From: Glandiceps talaboti
Taxonomy: Eukaryota > Hemichordata > Enteropneusta > Spengelidae
Direction: 5' to 3'
Assembly: GCF_964340395.1 (NCBI RefSeq)
Contig: NC_135550.1
Location: 4,376,601-4,440,600, forward strand
Length of the DNA: 64,000 nucleotides
Shown: one piece after another, positions 24,358-37,004 of the stretch
Layout of the letters: the number at the start of each line of letters is the position of its first letter
Position numbering within the stretch: position 1 is the stretch's first letter
Notes under the pieces: model-generated
Seen by the model: only the letters and a program-made list of their open reading frames with translations
What the model was told of the DNA's origin: nothing
Databases searched by the model: none
Translations under genes and position numbers: made by a program

Positions 24358-26828
24358 TCTAATACTGAATGAACAATTATTGACTAAGAAACAGTTTACA
24401 GTGAATGAAAAAAAGATTATTTTATTGACTGAGAAACAGTTTACAGTGAATGATCAAAAGAAAACAGTTTAACTATTTACAATTTCATCATTACAATCCA
24501 AATGAACAAAAGAAAGAAGTTTTACAACTTTTACTATTTACATAACTACAATCCAAATTAACAAAACAAATCATTGTTCGATTGGTTTTCACATTGTTAC
24601 TAGACGGGTCCGTTTAAGTAAGCACATCCTTTGAGAAGTTGATTTGCTGTTTTCGTTCCGTTATTATATGCGTCCCATAGTGCGAATACCTTTTGTAATT
24701 GTAATTTCACGTACTTCTTCCTATGTTGCCGTGTGAGTTTGCCGTCCGAAACGAGACGAATGTTCATTTGTGTAATGCGAGATTCTTGGTGGAGAAATTA
24801 TACAAGCTGGTACAGCGGAAGAGAGCATCGACCTCCGGCGCGACGATTAATAGCGTACTGAGTACTGGTAAAGTTCCGTACTGGAGCACGCTTTTTATAC
24901 AATTTTGGGGTAATGTGATCACATGACTAAATGTCACGTAAGAAGACAAGGCATTACTGGATTAATTAACAAGAATATGTTTCTTATTAAAACAAAACGT
25001 GTCGCGTGCCCAGAAGATCAAAGTGACACGCGTACACCGTCCGTCACTCAAAAGAAATAACCAACACTAATTGGCGGCCTCTATTGTCTTCCGGCACCAC
25101 ACAGTAAACATAATGACGGTAAATATATAGCCCATTAAAAAAAAAACCAAAAAAACAAACATTTTTTATCTAAGTCAGCAGACAACCATACTATTATTAC
25201 TATAATAAATACATGCACGGTGCATGGATTTACGTCACTTCATGACTCAAGCAAACTTGCTTCAGAATAGGGCGACATCATGAAATTAAAAGACAAGTTA
25301 CATGTACATGTAATGAAAATTGCAAAAAAGTCGGAATGATCGTCCGTACTCATGGACTAAGGTTCTACTTCAACTTCAAGTTGACCTATAAACACGGCAC
25401 GTGTCAGTGGTTTTCATCATTACTCGGTTTAGTAACAGGAGACAGTAAACTGAAAAAATACCGTAATTTTTTTTACGAATGTGGCCGTAATGTTTCGATC
25501 GTGGGAAAGCACTGTCTCAAAACTACGTATTCTAACCCATAACCATTGTTTACCACATGGGGCGAAACGACCAAACCTATGGGGCGAAACGACCAAACCG
25601 CTGGGGCGAAACGACTAAGTAGGTGCGAACTGGCAATGGGGCGAACTGGTTATGGGGCGAAACTACGGTGGACGAGAAGGACATTTCCGCGCTCTCAATG
25701 ATTGGGCGTTCAAAGCAATTTCCGCGCTCTCAATGACTGAGTTCAAAGCAATTTCCGCGCTCTCAATGACTGAGCGTTCAAAGCAATTTCCGCGCTCTCA
25801 ATGACTGGGCGTTCAAAGCAATTTCAGCGCTCTCAATGACTGAGCGTTCAAAGCAATTTCCGCGCTCTCAATGACTGGGCGTTCAAAGCAATTTCAGCGC
25901 TCTCAATGACTGAGCGTTCAAAGCAATTTCACCGCTCTCAATGACTGGGCGTTCAAAGCAATTTCCGCGCTCTCAATGACTGGGCGTTCAAAGCAATTTC
26001 AGCTCTCTCAATGATAGAGTTCAAAGCAATTTCAGCTCTCTCAATGATAAGAGTTTCAAAGCAATTTCCGCGATGTCAGACATTTCCGCAACAGAAACGA
26101 TTTCTCTGACAGAAGCGATTTCCCAGACGTACAGAAGTGGAATCCCCACAAGTCACGTGTTAGTGACCCGGAAGTACATGTAACTGGTAAAATTGTGGAC
26201 ACAGTGACGGTGCCTGTGTGTACACATTGTCATTGATAACTACAGTAGGTATTGTCAGAGATAGCTATAGTAACAGGTATTGTCACAGATAACTATAGTA
26301 ACAGGTATTGCATCCATGGCCAGAAGTCATATATTTTGCAGGAAATACATTTTTACATTTAACTCATGCACGTTTTACATTTTTTTAAACAGAAGTTAGA
26401 AATCATTTTTTACATTCTCTGACTGCACGAAATACATTCTAAGACCGGGCGGACGGTCCAGGGAGCTTGTAATAAATGCATTTAATACATTCTAGAGTTG
26501 CACGAAATACATTTTAGTATTGGGAGATTTAATGCCGTAACAGTAACAGGCATTGTCCGGGATAACTATAGTACCAGGTAGTGTCAGAGATAGCTATAGT
26601 AACAGATATTACTAGTATCAGAGATAACTATAGTAACAGGTATTGTCACAGATAGTGGTTGCGGAAAGCTTGTGGGTGTCACGCCCCGGGTGCCTGTATT
26701 TGGCTCGTCTGATTTTTCCCAGTACTTCAGGTCTAGATATCCCGTGTTTTATTCGAAACACACTTTTCATATGCCAGTCAGTTGCTGAGGGGTGGAGTCT
26801 TGGTCAGGTAGCTATAGCAACACTTTTC

Positions 26829-26990
<162 letters not shown>

Positions 26991-27800
26991 GTTAAAACCT
27001 ACTTCTTCCTTTAGGGAAACGTTTTCTAGTATGCCTCCGTGAGGTTGAGGCGTTTATTTTCACGAGTTGGTCGTGATATTTCAGGTTTCTTGGGTTGTGC
27101 CGTAGTCTAGAGACGCTGGCTTGGCGAATGTGTCTGTACTCAAGTTTATATAGTGTATGTTCTGCCATACACAAAGTCAATCGAACAGCTTGGTGTGGCG
27201 GAGAGGGTTTTTCACGCTTATCGAAGGCTTGCTAACGCTACCACTTATTAGCTTTCGTAGGCAATCTATTCTAGTGTTTTATTAGGTGTTAAATATCGTG
27301 TACTTTCCACGAGTTCGTCACACTATTTTTTTTCTCTTTAACATAATAATGACGGTTCTAGGGCACCCCCCCCCGAAAAAAATGCCCTCGGAGAAAGGCC
27401 TCAGGTGGGATAATTACATACTAGGGCATGGTCGAAAGTGGTCCTGTTTATGAGTTAATAACTGTTTATTTAGAAATCAAATCCCATGTTTATCGCACGT
27501 CGTTTTTTCTAAAATTTTATTTCATTATCAATATTTCAGTCTTTATCAGCATGTTTGAAATGAAAGTGTATGTGTATTTGTAGGCGTGATTGGGGGCATT
27601 TATCCTACGGGTTCTTTGTCTGGGGGCGTAGTGTCCTGTTACCAATAATCACGACATCATAGTCCTTTCATCTTACACAAATATCAATTTCTTGATAACT
27701 TTCATATATACTGACTGCAACCAATGTTGGAATAGTTGTTTCAACATTCTGATGACAACACGTGAAGTCTATCCTCGATACTCTGTCTGCATACTGACTA

Positions 27801-29146
27801 GGTGCGTGACTAACGACGTCCAAGTGAAATCCCAATCTATCCAGATATGATGTGATTCGTTTCTGACGTAATTTCGAACCATGAATACGTGTTTAAACAA
27901 TCAACATTTGAAATTACATGTGAATTTGGAACTTAGTGTTTTAGGTGTTGATATCGAAATTCGAACTTTCGTTTTTTGAAACGCAATCAAAATCAAACCA
28001 CAAACAACGTTTCACGTTTCAACGTTTTACTGGAAAGTTAGGGACACCTTTTACTCGTACTATCTACAGTTTCTATGAAGTTTGCAGGTTGTTCACTAAA
28101 AATGATATCAAAGCGAAGATCAAAGGAAAGCAAAGACAACAAGTAACAGATAGCGTTGGAATATGAACATATCCTTTTGGACGTCCTAAATGTACAAATA
28201 AATTGTAAATTTGTAATCAGATGTTTGGGGTGGGACCTCGTTTCTGGCGCATATTGCATGACTAACTGACACCAGCCATCCATCCCATACAGTGACGGGT
28301 TGTTTGTACATTATACAAGAATTGTTTTTTGGTAGTGAGGTATCGTCGGCATTATTTTTTCAATCAAATGTATTTATTGTGATGTCATACCGACGATGTT
28401 ATACAGTTTAAATATATTTGTGTTGTTACCTAGACGGGGATGGGGAGGGGCCGGCTGCGTAACTAGACTGTGTAAAATAAAATAAGATGACTCTGCTGAG
28501 ACTTCCAAATCCAAACGGTAAACCCAAACTCTATACATTCCACACACCCAAAAACTTACAGAGCTCGAGACCCTTGATCTCAGTTAATACTTAAGACGGC
28601 ACTTCGCACAAAACCCCTACCCCTTTCCAGCACATTTTGGGTGAATCGACGTAACATAGTCATTACTATACGTTTGTGTTAAACCTCAGACCACTATGAA
28701 CACAAGGTTGCCGAGCTTAGAATATTATTAAACCAGTATTCTGACATGATAGTTTATTATACCCTATGTGTGAATTCCTCGTACTCAAAGTGGGGCTATC
28801 GATTTAATGTGCCACGTCATGCCCGATGATCGACGGGATATTAACGAAGACGTCCGGTTCGCTTCCCTGCGATGTCTCTTTGAGTCGAGCCTAGTGGCAC
28901 AAATGTTACAATAATGTAACGATAAAAAGTGCACAGCTGAGAAAAGTGAAACATGGTTCATGTTTTGATTTTCGATGAGTCTCAAAAAATGGATGTTCAA
29001 AAATCGATATCAACATCCAAAAATCAACTTCGAAATTACTTGTATTTCTAAATGTCGATTGCTTAAAAACGTATTCATGGTTTGAAAACGAATCATATCA
29101 TCTCTGGATAGATAGGATTTTACTTGGACGTCGTTAGTCACGCACC
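27801..29146. mobile_element. TIR element E3 nested inside E2
   Basis: The ends are inverted copies: GGTGCGTGACTAACGACGTC at 27801 and its complement ending at 29146, with similarity continuing inward ~160 bp (27801-27965 versus about 28985-29146, ~80-85% by eye). GACTA precedes the left tip, and GACTA follows the right tip after one extra C, suggesting a 5-bp target duplication. No transposase is visible in the ~1 kb interior. Confidence 0.65.
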
Positions 29147-30254
29147 CGACTATCTTTCAATCTCAAACTATTGGAAGTCTCAGATTGATACACCATAAAT
29201 ACATTTGTGAAGTGTCTGGGCTACATAATTTTAATCATTCAAGGACATAAAATTGATATTACATATAGTGGACATAAATGAGTTACAAATTACTGTCGTG
29301 TTCTGCAACATTTTCTGCTGAAGACATTTTTATTTTTCATGAACATCAACTGGCATTTGTAAAGTGATTATTTCTCCCTCAAGCATACTAAGTGCATTGT
29401 TAAAATTTATGGATGGGGTACCAATCTTTCTAAAATTCTTGCATACAACAATTGAGCTTCTGCATGACTCCTCCAAATTCTGTACTTGTGTGTACACATG
29501 AAACATATGTCACTAACACGTGACTTGTGGGGATTCCACTTCTGTACGTCTGGGAAATCGCTTCTGACAGAGAAATCGTTTCTGTTGCGGAAATGTCTGA
29601 CATCACAGAAATTGCTTTGAAACTCTTATCATTGAGAGAGCTGAAATTGCTTTGAACTCGGTCATTGAGAGCGATGAAATTGCTTTGAACGCCCAGTCAT
29701 TGAGAGCGGTGAAATTGCTTTGAACGCCCAGTCATTGAGAGCAGTGAAATTGCTTTGAACGCCCAGTCATTGAGAGCGGTGAAATTGCTTTGAACGCCCA
29801 GTCATTGAGAGCGCGGAAATTGCTTTGAACGCCCAGTCATTGAGAGCGCGGAAATTGCTTTGAACGCCCAGTCATTGAGAGCGCGGAAATTGCTTTGAAC
29901 GCTCAGTCATTGAGAGCGCTGAAATTGCTTTGAACGCCCAGTCATTGAGAGCGCGGAAATTGCTTTGAACGCTCAGTCATTGAGAGCGCGGAAATTGCTT
30001 TGAACTCTGTCATTGAGAGCGCGGAAATTGCTTTGAACGCCCAATCATTGAGAGCGCGGAAATGTCCTTCTCGTCCACCGTACTGCTCGCCATAAATGTA
30101 TCGTGAAACAGAGCAGAACCCTGCCTTAAATAGCAAACACCTCTTAAATAAAAAAAAACCTATAGGACGGTGGTTACGTATTCTCATTTATGTTCTTAAC
30201 GAGGCTTAAGTGTTTCATATACTCTTCCACGAGATTTAGATAGACTTTTCATTT

Positions 30255-30615
30255 CATTTTGCAATTTCACAATACCGTGCAGCTTTTCTAGCTGTTTGAT
30301 ATAACCTCTCAGAAATCAACAAGAAACTGCATATTATGAGCACACTTCAATAGCAAGATCTCATATTGTGCTACATTTAGTCTAAATGAAATAACCATTT
30401 AAATGTATTGTAACGCCATGCAGACATTCGGGCGCCAATGTGTTTCTTAATATCAAACACCCGGTGAAGGGCGCGTAAAATGTCCTTAGACAAAATGTAG
30501 TAAAAAACTTAACTGTACTCAATCTTGCTATCTTAAAGTGTAGCATATCCAATTTCTTATTGGTTTCTCCGTAGTTGTATCAAACAAAAAAGCTGCACGG
30601 TATTGTGAAATTAAC
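30255..30615. repeat. Inverted pair of a ~100-bp repeat
   Basis: About 30257-30355 (caatttcacaataccgtgca...) matches the reverse complement of about 30530-30615, imperfectly, including 'ccaataagaaa' and 'atagcaagat' blocks. A third copy is at about 36215-36305. Together these may be ends of a MITE plus a solo end. Confidence 0.55.
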
Positions 30616-31425
30616 TGTAATAATATAATATTCAATTCCGAAAATGTTTGGAAACAGCCATTAACAAATTTCAAAACTGACTGGGTGTTTGCTTGATAAT
30701 TACGTATTTTAGCAATATTACATATGATTATAAAATAATATGTACAGTGCAACTTACTCAAGGCATGACTCTTTGCTCGATCTTCCCTATCTATTCATAA
30801 AACAAAAATAAAGAATATGAAGATTTACATTTAGAAAGGCTTTTTTCGCAAATAATTATATGTATCTCTTAAAAATGAATTTATTAGATTCACAATGTCT
30901 GATAAAATTGAGAATTGTAATTCAATGAAGTCTTGCATTATATTGCCTATGTGTGTCACAGAAACCAAAAAAATCTGCCATATGCCCCTGCACTAATAGA
31001 TAAAATAGAAGATCTACATTGCTTTTACGTTTCGAATTAGCTTATTTGTTTGACTATGCATTTAGCTCTGGTACTGGCATCAAGAGAAACGTATACCAAC
31101 GAATTAAGAGGATTTTGGCAAAAAATAAAATAACAAGGAATTTTTGTCATTTTCATAAGCTCAAAACATAGTATTACGTGTAAAGGCAACAATCTGCTAA
31201 ATAGAGCTTAACTACATAACTTTACTATGCAAGAAATAACAATGTGTTCGGAAAATAGACACAAACTTTGTCCACACCGAATTAATGATCACATGTTCTG
31301 AAGGAAGGTAATTTCATGTGGAAAAACCTAAAAGAAGACACATATACATAATAGTCAAGAAATATATAAATTAAATGAATTCAACATACTATTATGAACT
31401 TGTACTTATGTATCAAATTATGCAC

Positions 31426-31429
<4 letters not shown>

Positions 31430-31460
<31 letters not shown>

Positions 31461-31469
31461 GGGGGGGGG
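31430..31469. repeat. Poly(T)-poly(G) junction
   Basis: About 30 T followed by 10 G. An assembly or slippage hotspot. Confidence 0.9.
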
Positions 31470-31713
31470 TTTCCAATTAGCCATATAATCATTACATTTG
31501 GCCAAAGCTACGAGCAGGCGTGTAAATATTTCAGTATTGAACATTAACAATTTAAAGGAATAAAAACATGTGATTCTCGACACACAAATCATTTATTAGC
31601 TCTATTATTGCATTTGTAGCAATGTTTTTATCACATCATTTAGGAAGTCGATGTAAATAGCATTGTTACATGTTACATGAAAAAAAAGAAAAAAAAGAGT
31701 AAAATATAAATAC

Positions 31714-31889
31714 CTTTTCTACAACGAGGGTTTATTTTCTTGACTAAGAAGTGACAAAACCTCCATGCATGATTAATTACTATAAATGGAGGTGGTATAG
31801 GTGGCACTTCTTCAAAGTTATGTATAAGTTCACAGTGGTAGAATCGAGATATCATTTCAGCCTTATTTTGTACCTTTTGAAATGTAAAA
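31714..31889 (-). CDS. TRPM-like channel, exon 9 (TRP helix after S6)
   Basis: Starts after GACACAG and ends before GTATTT. It joins phase 2 (from 32671) and leaves phase 1. It encodes the end of S6 (FTFQKVQNKAEMI), the TRP-box-equivalent helix with FYHCELIHNFEEV, and the IPPPFIVINH block that corresponds to the conserved PPP-I-SH motif of TRPM channels, ending PRCRK. In TRPM proteins this segment couples S6 gating to the cytoplasmic domain. Confidence 0.85.
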
Positions 31890-32670
31890 CTGTGTCGATC
31901 GAAAAAAGGAGATTAAACATTAAACGACTGCCTTTATGTCGAGACATAGGACTTCTGACTTTATATTCAAAGGTACACCAAATTTGCCTACCTAGGATAT
32001 TAATAGCATTCAGATATTTGTGGCCCGTCAAGAGAATCATTCTATATAACTGATATCGTTCACCTTATTGTCATGAACTAGTGCTGTTAAACATAACTGC
32101 ATTTACTTAAAACTTGTTAATGACGTACTGTTAATGTAAATTGTGTAATATTGACCGATTCGGCAATTATGAGATATATTACACGTCGTATGGGATATTA
32201 CTACCTAAATGTGTACTGCCTAAATATGACGTAAGAGAAGGATGGATAGCGTTAACAGCCGGATTCGAAGGATAAAACGTTCATATTGAGCATATAATAC
32301 TGATATAGCCTTACGTTTCTATGAAGTGGAAAGTATATTGGTGTTTATTTTGTATTTTTGCCCAGCCTGTCATATTTCTATGCATCTTATTACCTTACAT
32401 CAATTACATTTCATAATTTTCTACAAATCGTGATTTAACCAAGGCCCTTCTTTACCTTGGATATTGCCCAATGGCAATATAAGCTCCACATGTCTAGCAA
32501 ATATCCCGGATGACCCGGGTTAAAGAAAAATGGCAAGTAGAGATTGCACGTGTATAATGTGGAGGCATGGAATAAGTGCGGTATAGTAATTTTCCTCTTA
32601 AGACCTCTTAAAGTTTACCGTTGGTACTTTTTAAAGTTGACTAGAGTAGTGTAACATTACATTTACATAC

Positions 32671-32803
32671 CTGAACGATGCAATTAGTAGATTAATTAGA
32701 AGAATATTGGATATCAACATATAAATAGCAGACAGAATTGGCGCCACCCAGTCTTCAACATCGTCACTGGAATCTTCATTACCAGTACAATTATTTTTCT
32801 GCT
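32671..32803 (-). CDS. TRPM-like channel, exon 8 (outer pore and S6)
   Basis: Acceptor CATTTTAG, donor GTATGTAA, phase 1 in and phase 2 out. It encodes a hydrophilic acidic outer-pore loop with an NCTG glycosylation-type site (NNCTGNEDSSDDVEDW) and S6 (AIYMLISNILLINLLIASF), matching the NILL-NLLIA signature of TRPM S6. Confidence 0.9.
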
Positions 32804-33337
32804 CTAAAATGAAAATGTACAATACAACATGTTACTGTCTGGAGGATTATCAGAAGATTACTACAACTCTTGGACGTTGTTCCAAAGGAAAGAAAAACAA
32901 ATTGAACTTGTTAGCATCTGCAAGCAAAGCAATGTTATAGAGGGCAGGTGTTAGTGAGAAATTTCTAATCAAACCTTTCATGAAGCAAACTTAAAGTAAT
33001 CGGGTAGCGATCTCTCAACTGATTCCGACACAGCACGAAGTGTTTTGGGCGAAATCGACTTATTTGCACGTCAAATTGTTTGTTTGTTTGTCAGCAAGCC
33101 CAGCACAGTCAGAGAGGATTTATCAAAATATACACGTCACAGGAATTGTGATTCCCGACAAACAGCGACTCATATGCATAATTTAGTCATATGATTTGCA
33201 TAACAATAATTACTAGTTTTGTCAGGTAAGCTAAAATTATTTCAAATTATTTCAAACAATAATGATTAATTTTCTCAGGGAAGCTACAATTATTTCAAAC
33301 TAAATGTCCAGAGACGAGTAGACTTAAGATAAAACAT

Positions 33338-33980
33338 TAACCAGATTTAAACCGAATGCCTCCCGTAAGGGAATAACTAATTATGCAAATAACTCATTAA
33401 ACTAAAAAAAACTATGGTAACAGGCTTTATTTGGGACAAGCGTGCTTTCTTAGGTTACTGTATGTGCCAAATTATACTGAATTTGAAGAGTGCATGATAC
33501 TGCTTAATTAATTACTGAATATCGTTCATTATTCAAAATACTCATTAAAAGGTAAAAGTTGTAGCAACAAACTTCATAGGACAGGTGCGTATTATTATGG
33601 TTGATATATGTACCATAAATGTGACGTTTGCATTCTTAAGATACAGCCTAAAAATAATTAATTATTCAAAATTTTCATTAAAACTTTAAAGCTATATCAA
33701 CAAGTTGTAGGACATGTCCGCTTTGTTATGGTTAACGTATGTACTAAATGATATTGAAATTCAAATATGCATATTTATGATATATCTTAATTACCCAAAA
33801 TCATTAATCATTCAAATTAGTTATTAACACTGTAAGGTACATCAGCAACTTTATAGGGCGTATAAAGTTTGTTATGTTTAATGTATGAAGTAAATTATAA
33901 CAAGTTGAAATTGAAGTATGCAGTTTTAAGATATAGGCTAATTACCGAAAATAATTAATTATGCAAATTATTCATACATC
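33338..33980 (+). mobile_element. Pearl-like repeat element, copy 3 (3'-truncated)
   Basis: Begins aaccagatttaaaccgaatg with the CTCCCGTAAGGG end motif, closely matching copy 1. It carries about four monomers and stops after attaattatgcaaattattcat at about 33975, without microsatellite or hairpin. It lies in a TRPM intron, antisense to the gene. Confidence 0.7.
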
Positions 33981-34433
33981 GATTTACTAGGTGATTCCAA
34001 GTCTGTATTCAAAGTGCCATGGAAATAGAACGGCAAATTGCTATATGAATGGCCTTTGACATGGGTAGCATTTAAAAAACAAAGAGAACGCGAAAAATGC
34101 TAATAAAAATACTGAGTTTCCAGGGATCTCTGCCTATGTGAATGTTGTTGATACACCTAGATTGTTATAAGCAGCTGACTTCGTGTTTCTGATTATAATC
34201 ACGATCGCTTCAAAACAAAGTCACATGGCTGGAAAGCACAGTGTTCTGAGAGTACTCAGAGCTTGCGTTGAATGTCATAGAATGAAAAAAGTATGTTGAC
34301 GAAATATGGATCCATCCAATTATCTAATATGTTTCATTGCCTCAAAACAAGCTGAAAAAAATTACCCAAATGAAATATCATGCATAAAATACGAATAAAT
34401 CACGATTTCAACGTCCAATATACCTCCTAGGTA

Positions 34434-35961
34434 CCACAGGGTAAAGGACAAATAATCAATTTTGTACTCGCGATTTTCCGGATTTCTAATAGCTCGCGTA
34501 GCGGCTCAATGACTAGAACGCATGCGCGTCGTATATAGTATGCGAAAAAAAAATGGTGGTTCTCCCAGGGATGCATTGCGGTGCGCAGTGACTACGCATG
34601 CGCCTTCCATATACTACGTGCATTCTCCACGCGATAAACTATCGTCGTATACATGTAGCATAGGCGACATAACATCACCATGCATTGCAATATTGTAACA
34701 GTAGGCCTGCTAGCATGATTATCGTAACATTGTAACGAGTATCAAGGCATCACTGTACCTCAAGGAGAAATTGTTACACTATATTTGGAAGTTTGACGCA
34801 AGGTGATACGTGATATGGACCACTGATGACATAGCGCAGTTTAATTTCCGGGTTTTGGAAGTGTGGTTTTGACATTTATATTGTCGATAAGTGATTTTTT
34901 TTACATTTTCTAAAAAGAATAACTACTTTCCTATGTTTTGTTTGTACAGTAACATTCCTAATTCATCGAGTTGAATTGAGAAATCGTGATGTTCGGCAAC
35001 ATGTCAACAAAACATTTGTCCAAAGACCAACGTACGTTGGTGGAGGGTCTATGATAAATAGGCTGATTGAAAATTTTGTTTTTGAAACCAACAACTGCAT
35101 AGAGTGTTGACTTTCTTTACTTCTCGTCCACGTCAGAGAATTAGATGTCATTCAATAAAATAAATTTTGATGGTCAATACCCCTGGAAAAGGACCCAAAT
35201 CAAGTGTATCAACCCTGGCCCATGGAGCCGGTCACAAATGAATCCACCCTGCGCGAGCTTATGGGCTTTGCCTAGTTATGATATTATTATTTTCTGTATA
35301 TTTCAAATAAAGTTTTTATAAACTGTTTCCTCTCAATGTCTTATCTGAGTTTATCAGCTCTGCATTAATTAGTAGCTTGCTAGAACAAACTCCCTATTTG
35401 CCCAAATTAACGCATTATGCCGTGAGTGTAAACATCTACTGATCCGACTAATGGTAGTCCGAGTACTACCGGAGATGATAATCTGAATATCACGTCATTA
35501 TATGCAAATATTAAGAACTTCAACCCAATCAACTGTCTCAAATGACTAGTGATGTGAAACTCGACATTTAAATAAGAATTGTAGTACGATCTTAATATGC
35601 TTTACATATTGAGAAACGCCTCTTTTCTGTGTCTGTTGTAACTTTGAATGTTTCTGAATCCTCTTGACTGGTGGGCCAGACTGTATGCTACGAAATAAGT
35701 CCGAGTACTACCATTAGTCGGATCAGTGGATGTTTACACTCAGGGCATAATGCGTTAACAAATAGTGAGTTTGTTCTAGCAAGCTACTAATTAATGCAAA
35801 GCTGATAAACTCAGATAAGACATCGATATCAGGTAGGAAATAGAAAAAAAAGGAGTGAGAGGAACCAGTATTTAAAACTTTATTTGAAATATACAGAAAA
35901 TAATATTAGAAAACCGGAAAATCGCGAGTACAAAATTGATTATTTGTCCGTTACCCTGTGG
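34434..35961. mobile_element. Foldback MITE family M, copy 1 with internal insertions
   Basis: The tips are CCACAGGGTAAAGGACAAAT and its complement, inverted across the element. Outer-arm blocks (ttttccggatttctaata; gtttatcagctytgcattaa; gcttgctagaacaaact) occur in mirror order and match copy 2 at 43.8 kb. Relative to that copy there are two extra segments: about 34495-35283, and about 210 bp in the centre flanked by ccgagtactacc. The tips are bordered by GTA on both sides (34431-34433, 35962-35964). No coding capacity. Confidence 0.75.
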
Positions 35962-36214
35962 GTAAACCGGATTTCGTAAGCGGAGACCGCAGTGCATTGT
36001 GGGCAGAGTCGTCTCGTACTACGTGGTAGGGGAAACACCACGTGAGCACTCGACAAAGAAAGAAAGCTTATGTGCCAGGTATATCAAAAGTTCCAAGCGG
36101 GATCCCTAAGCCCCCTGGAACTAATTATTATGATGTTGCATAGCAAACATTTACTTGATCATAGCCTTTCATTTTACTATCTTATCAAAACGTATGCTAA
36201 TACAATCTGTTTAA

Positions 36215-36310
36215 ACTTCCCATTTATCGGTTTTGTTTGATACAATCACGGAGAATCCAATAAGAAACTGCATACGCTACTTTTGTAGGATAGCAAGATT
36301 TGGACATTAG
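36215..36310. repeat. Third copy of the 30.3/30.6 kb repeat
   Basis: Shares tttgtttgatacaa, cggagaa-ccaataagaaa and gatagcaagat with the reverse complement of 30530-30600. Confidence 0.5.
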
Positions 36311-36540
36311 TTTACCTTAACTGTCCACATGCAGATATCAAATTGAGACAATTAGACGTCACAACATGTGTGTCCGCGTATTTTTAAATGGTTTATTCAA
36401 GAAATTGAGATCTTGTTATCTTTGTGTAGAACATGCAGTTTCATAAATTGGTGTCTGTGTGGTTGTATGAAACAGAGTGGGTGAACGGTAACACGACATG
36501 GGCCATAAAACCTTATCTTCAGTGTTAAGGGTGACAATAC

Positions 36541-36706
36541 CTTCCAGGAACAATTCGCCATAAAGTTGCCAGTAAGGTTTGTAGAGAGACTTTATCAGCA
36601 AAGAGACGTCAGGGGAGCGGTTAGGATACAATAGCGCTTCTGTGGCTATGCCGAAACCAAATAAAAATATAGCAAGGATGAAAAGAAAGCGAGATAAATC
36701 CTTCAG
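36541..36706 (-). CDS. TRPM-like channel, exon 7 (S5 and pore helix)
   Basis: Acceptor TATTTCAG at 36707; the donor GTATTG after CTGGAAG was chosen because it leaves phase 1, which the next exon requires, and gives YGELFLEE across the junction. The frame stays open past the donor, so a read-through form would add about 42 residues. It encodes S5 (FLFILAIFLFGFGIATEAL) and the pore helix YKPYWQLYGELF, which matches the family YMPYW-IYGE-F signature just before the selectivity filter. Confidence 0.88.
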
Positions 36707-37004
36707 CTGAAATAAAACAATAAAATAATTTTAATTGTAAGATGTACAAGCGATGATGTTGGATATTCTAAGTAACTTAATACAATAGAGAATGTATGTC
36801 AGAAAATAGTCATGGAAAGTATGTCACAGTATAAATAAGGGAGCCTTCAGTAATTACACCGGGGGGGGGAGGGTATGTGGCATAAAATGTTACCCTTCCC
36901 CAGTCCACTGATAAAAAGTGACCGTCTCAATTTTCTCCCTCTAAATTATGACCCTCCACGAGTTCAAATAAATATTTCAATGAAAAACAATTTTAACAGC
37001 CTTC

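Larger units (their letters stand above)
22525..25663. mobile_element. Long-TIR element E1 (~390-420-bp arms, GTTTCGCCCC-repeated tips)
   Basis: Bases 22525-22915 and 25246-25663 are inverted copies, with the right arm longer by extra tip units. Each tip repeats a GTCGTTTCGCCCCA-type motif three to four times with CAGTTCGC between, as expected of subterminal transposase-binding arrays. The ~2.3 kb interior has no recognisable transposase. A 55-codon - frame (24767-24600) begins MNIRLVSDGK and is of unknown meaning. Two ~26-bp direct repeats (ttgactragaaacagtttac...) lie near 24379 and 24425. The element sits in the ~9.3-kb intron between TRPM exons 22436 and 31714. Confidence 0.75.

Noticed and set aside
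25680-26060. CRISPR-like regular repeats (35-bp unit, also at 29640-30060)
   Set aside because: Units are directly tandem with no unique spacers, and the array recurs inverted at the other end of one element in an animal genome.
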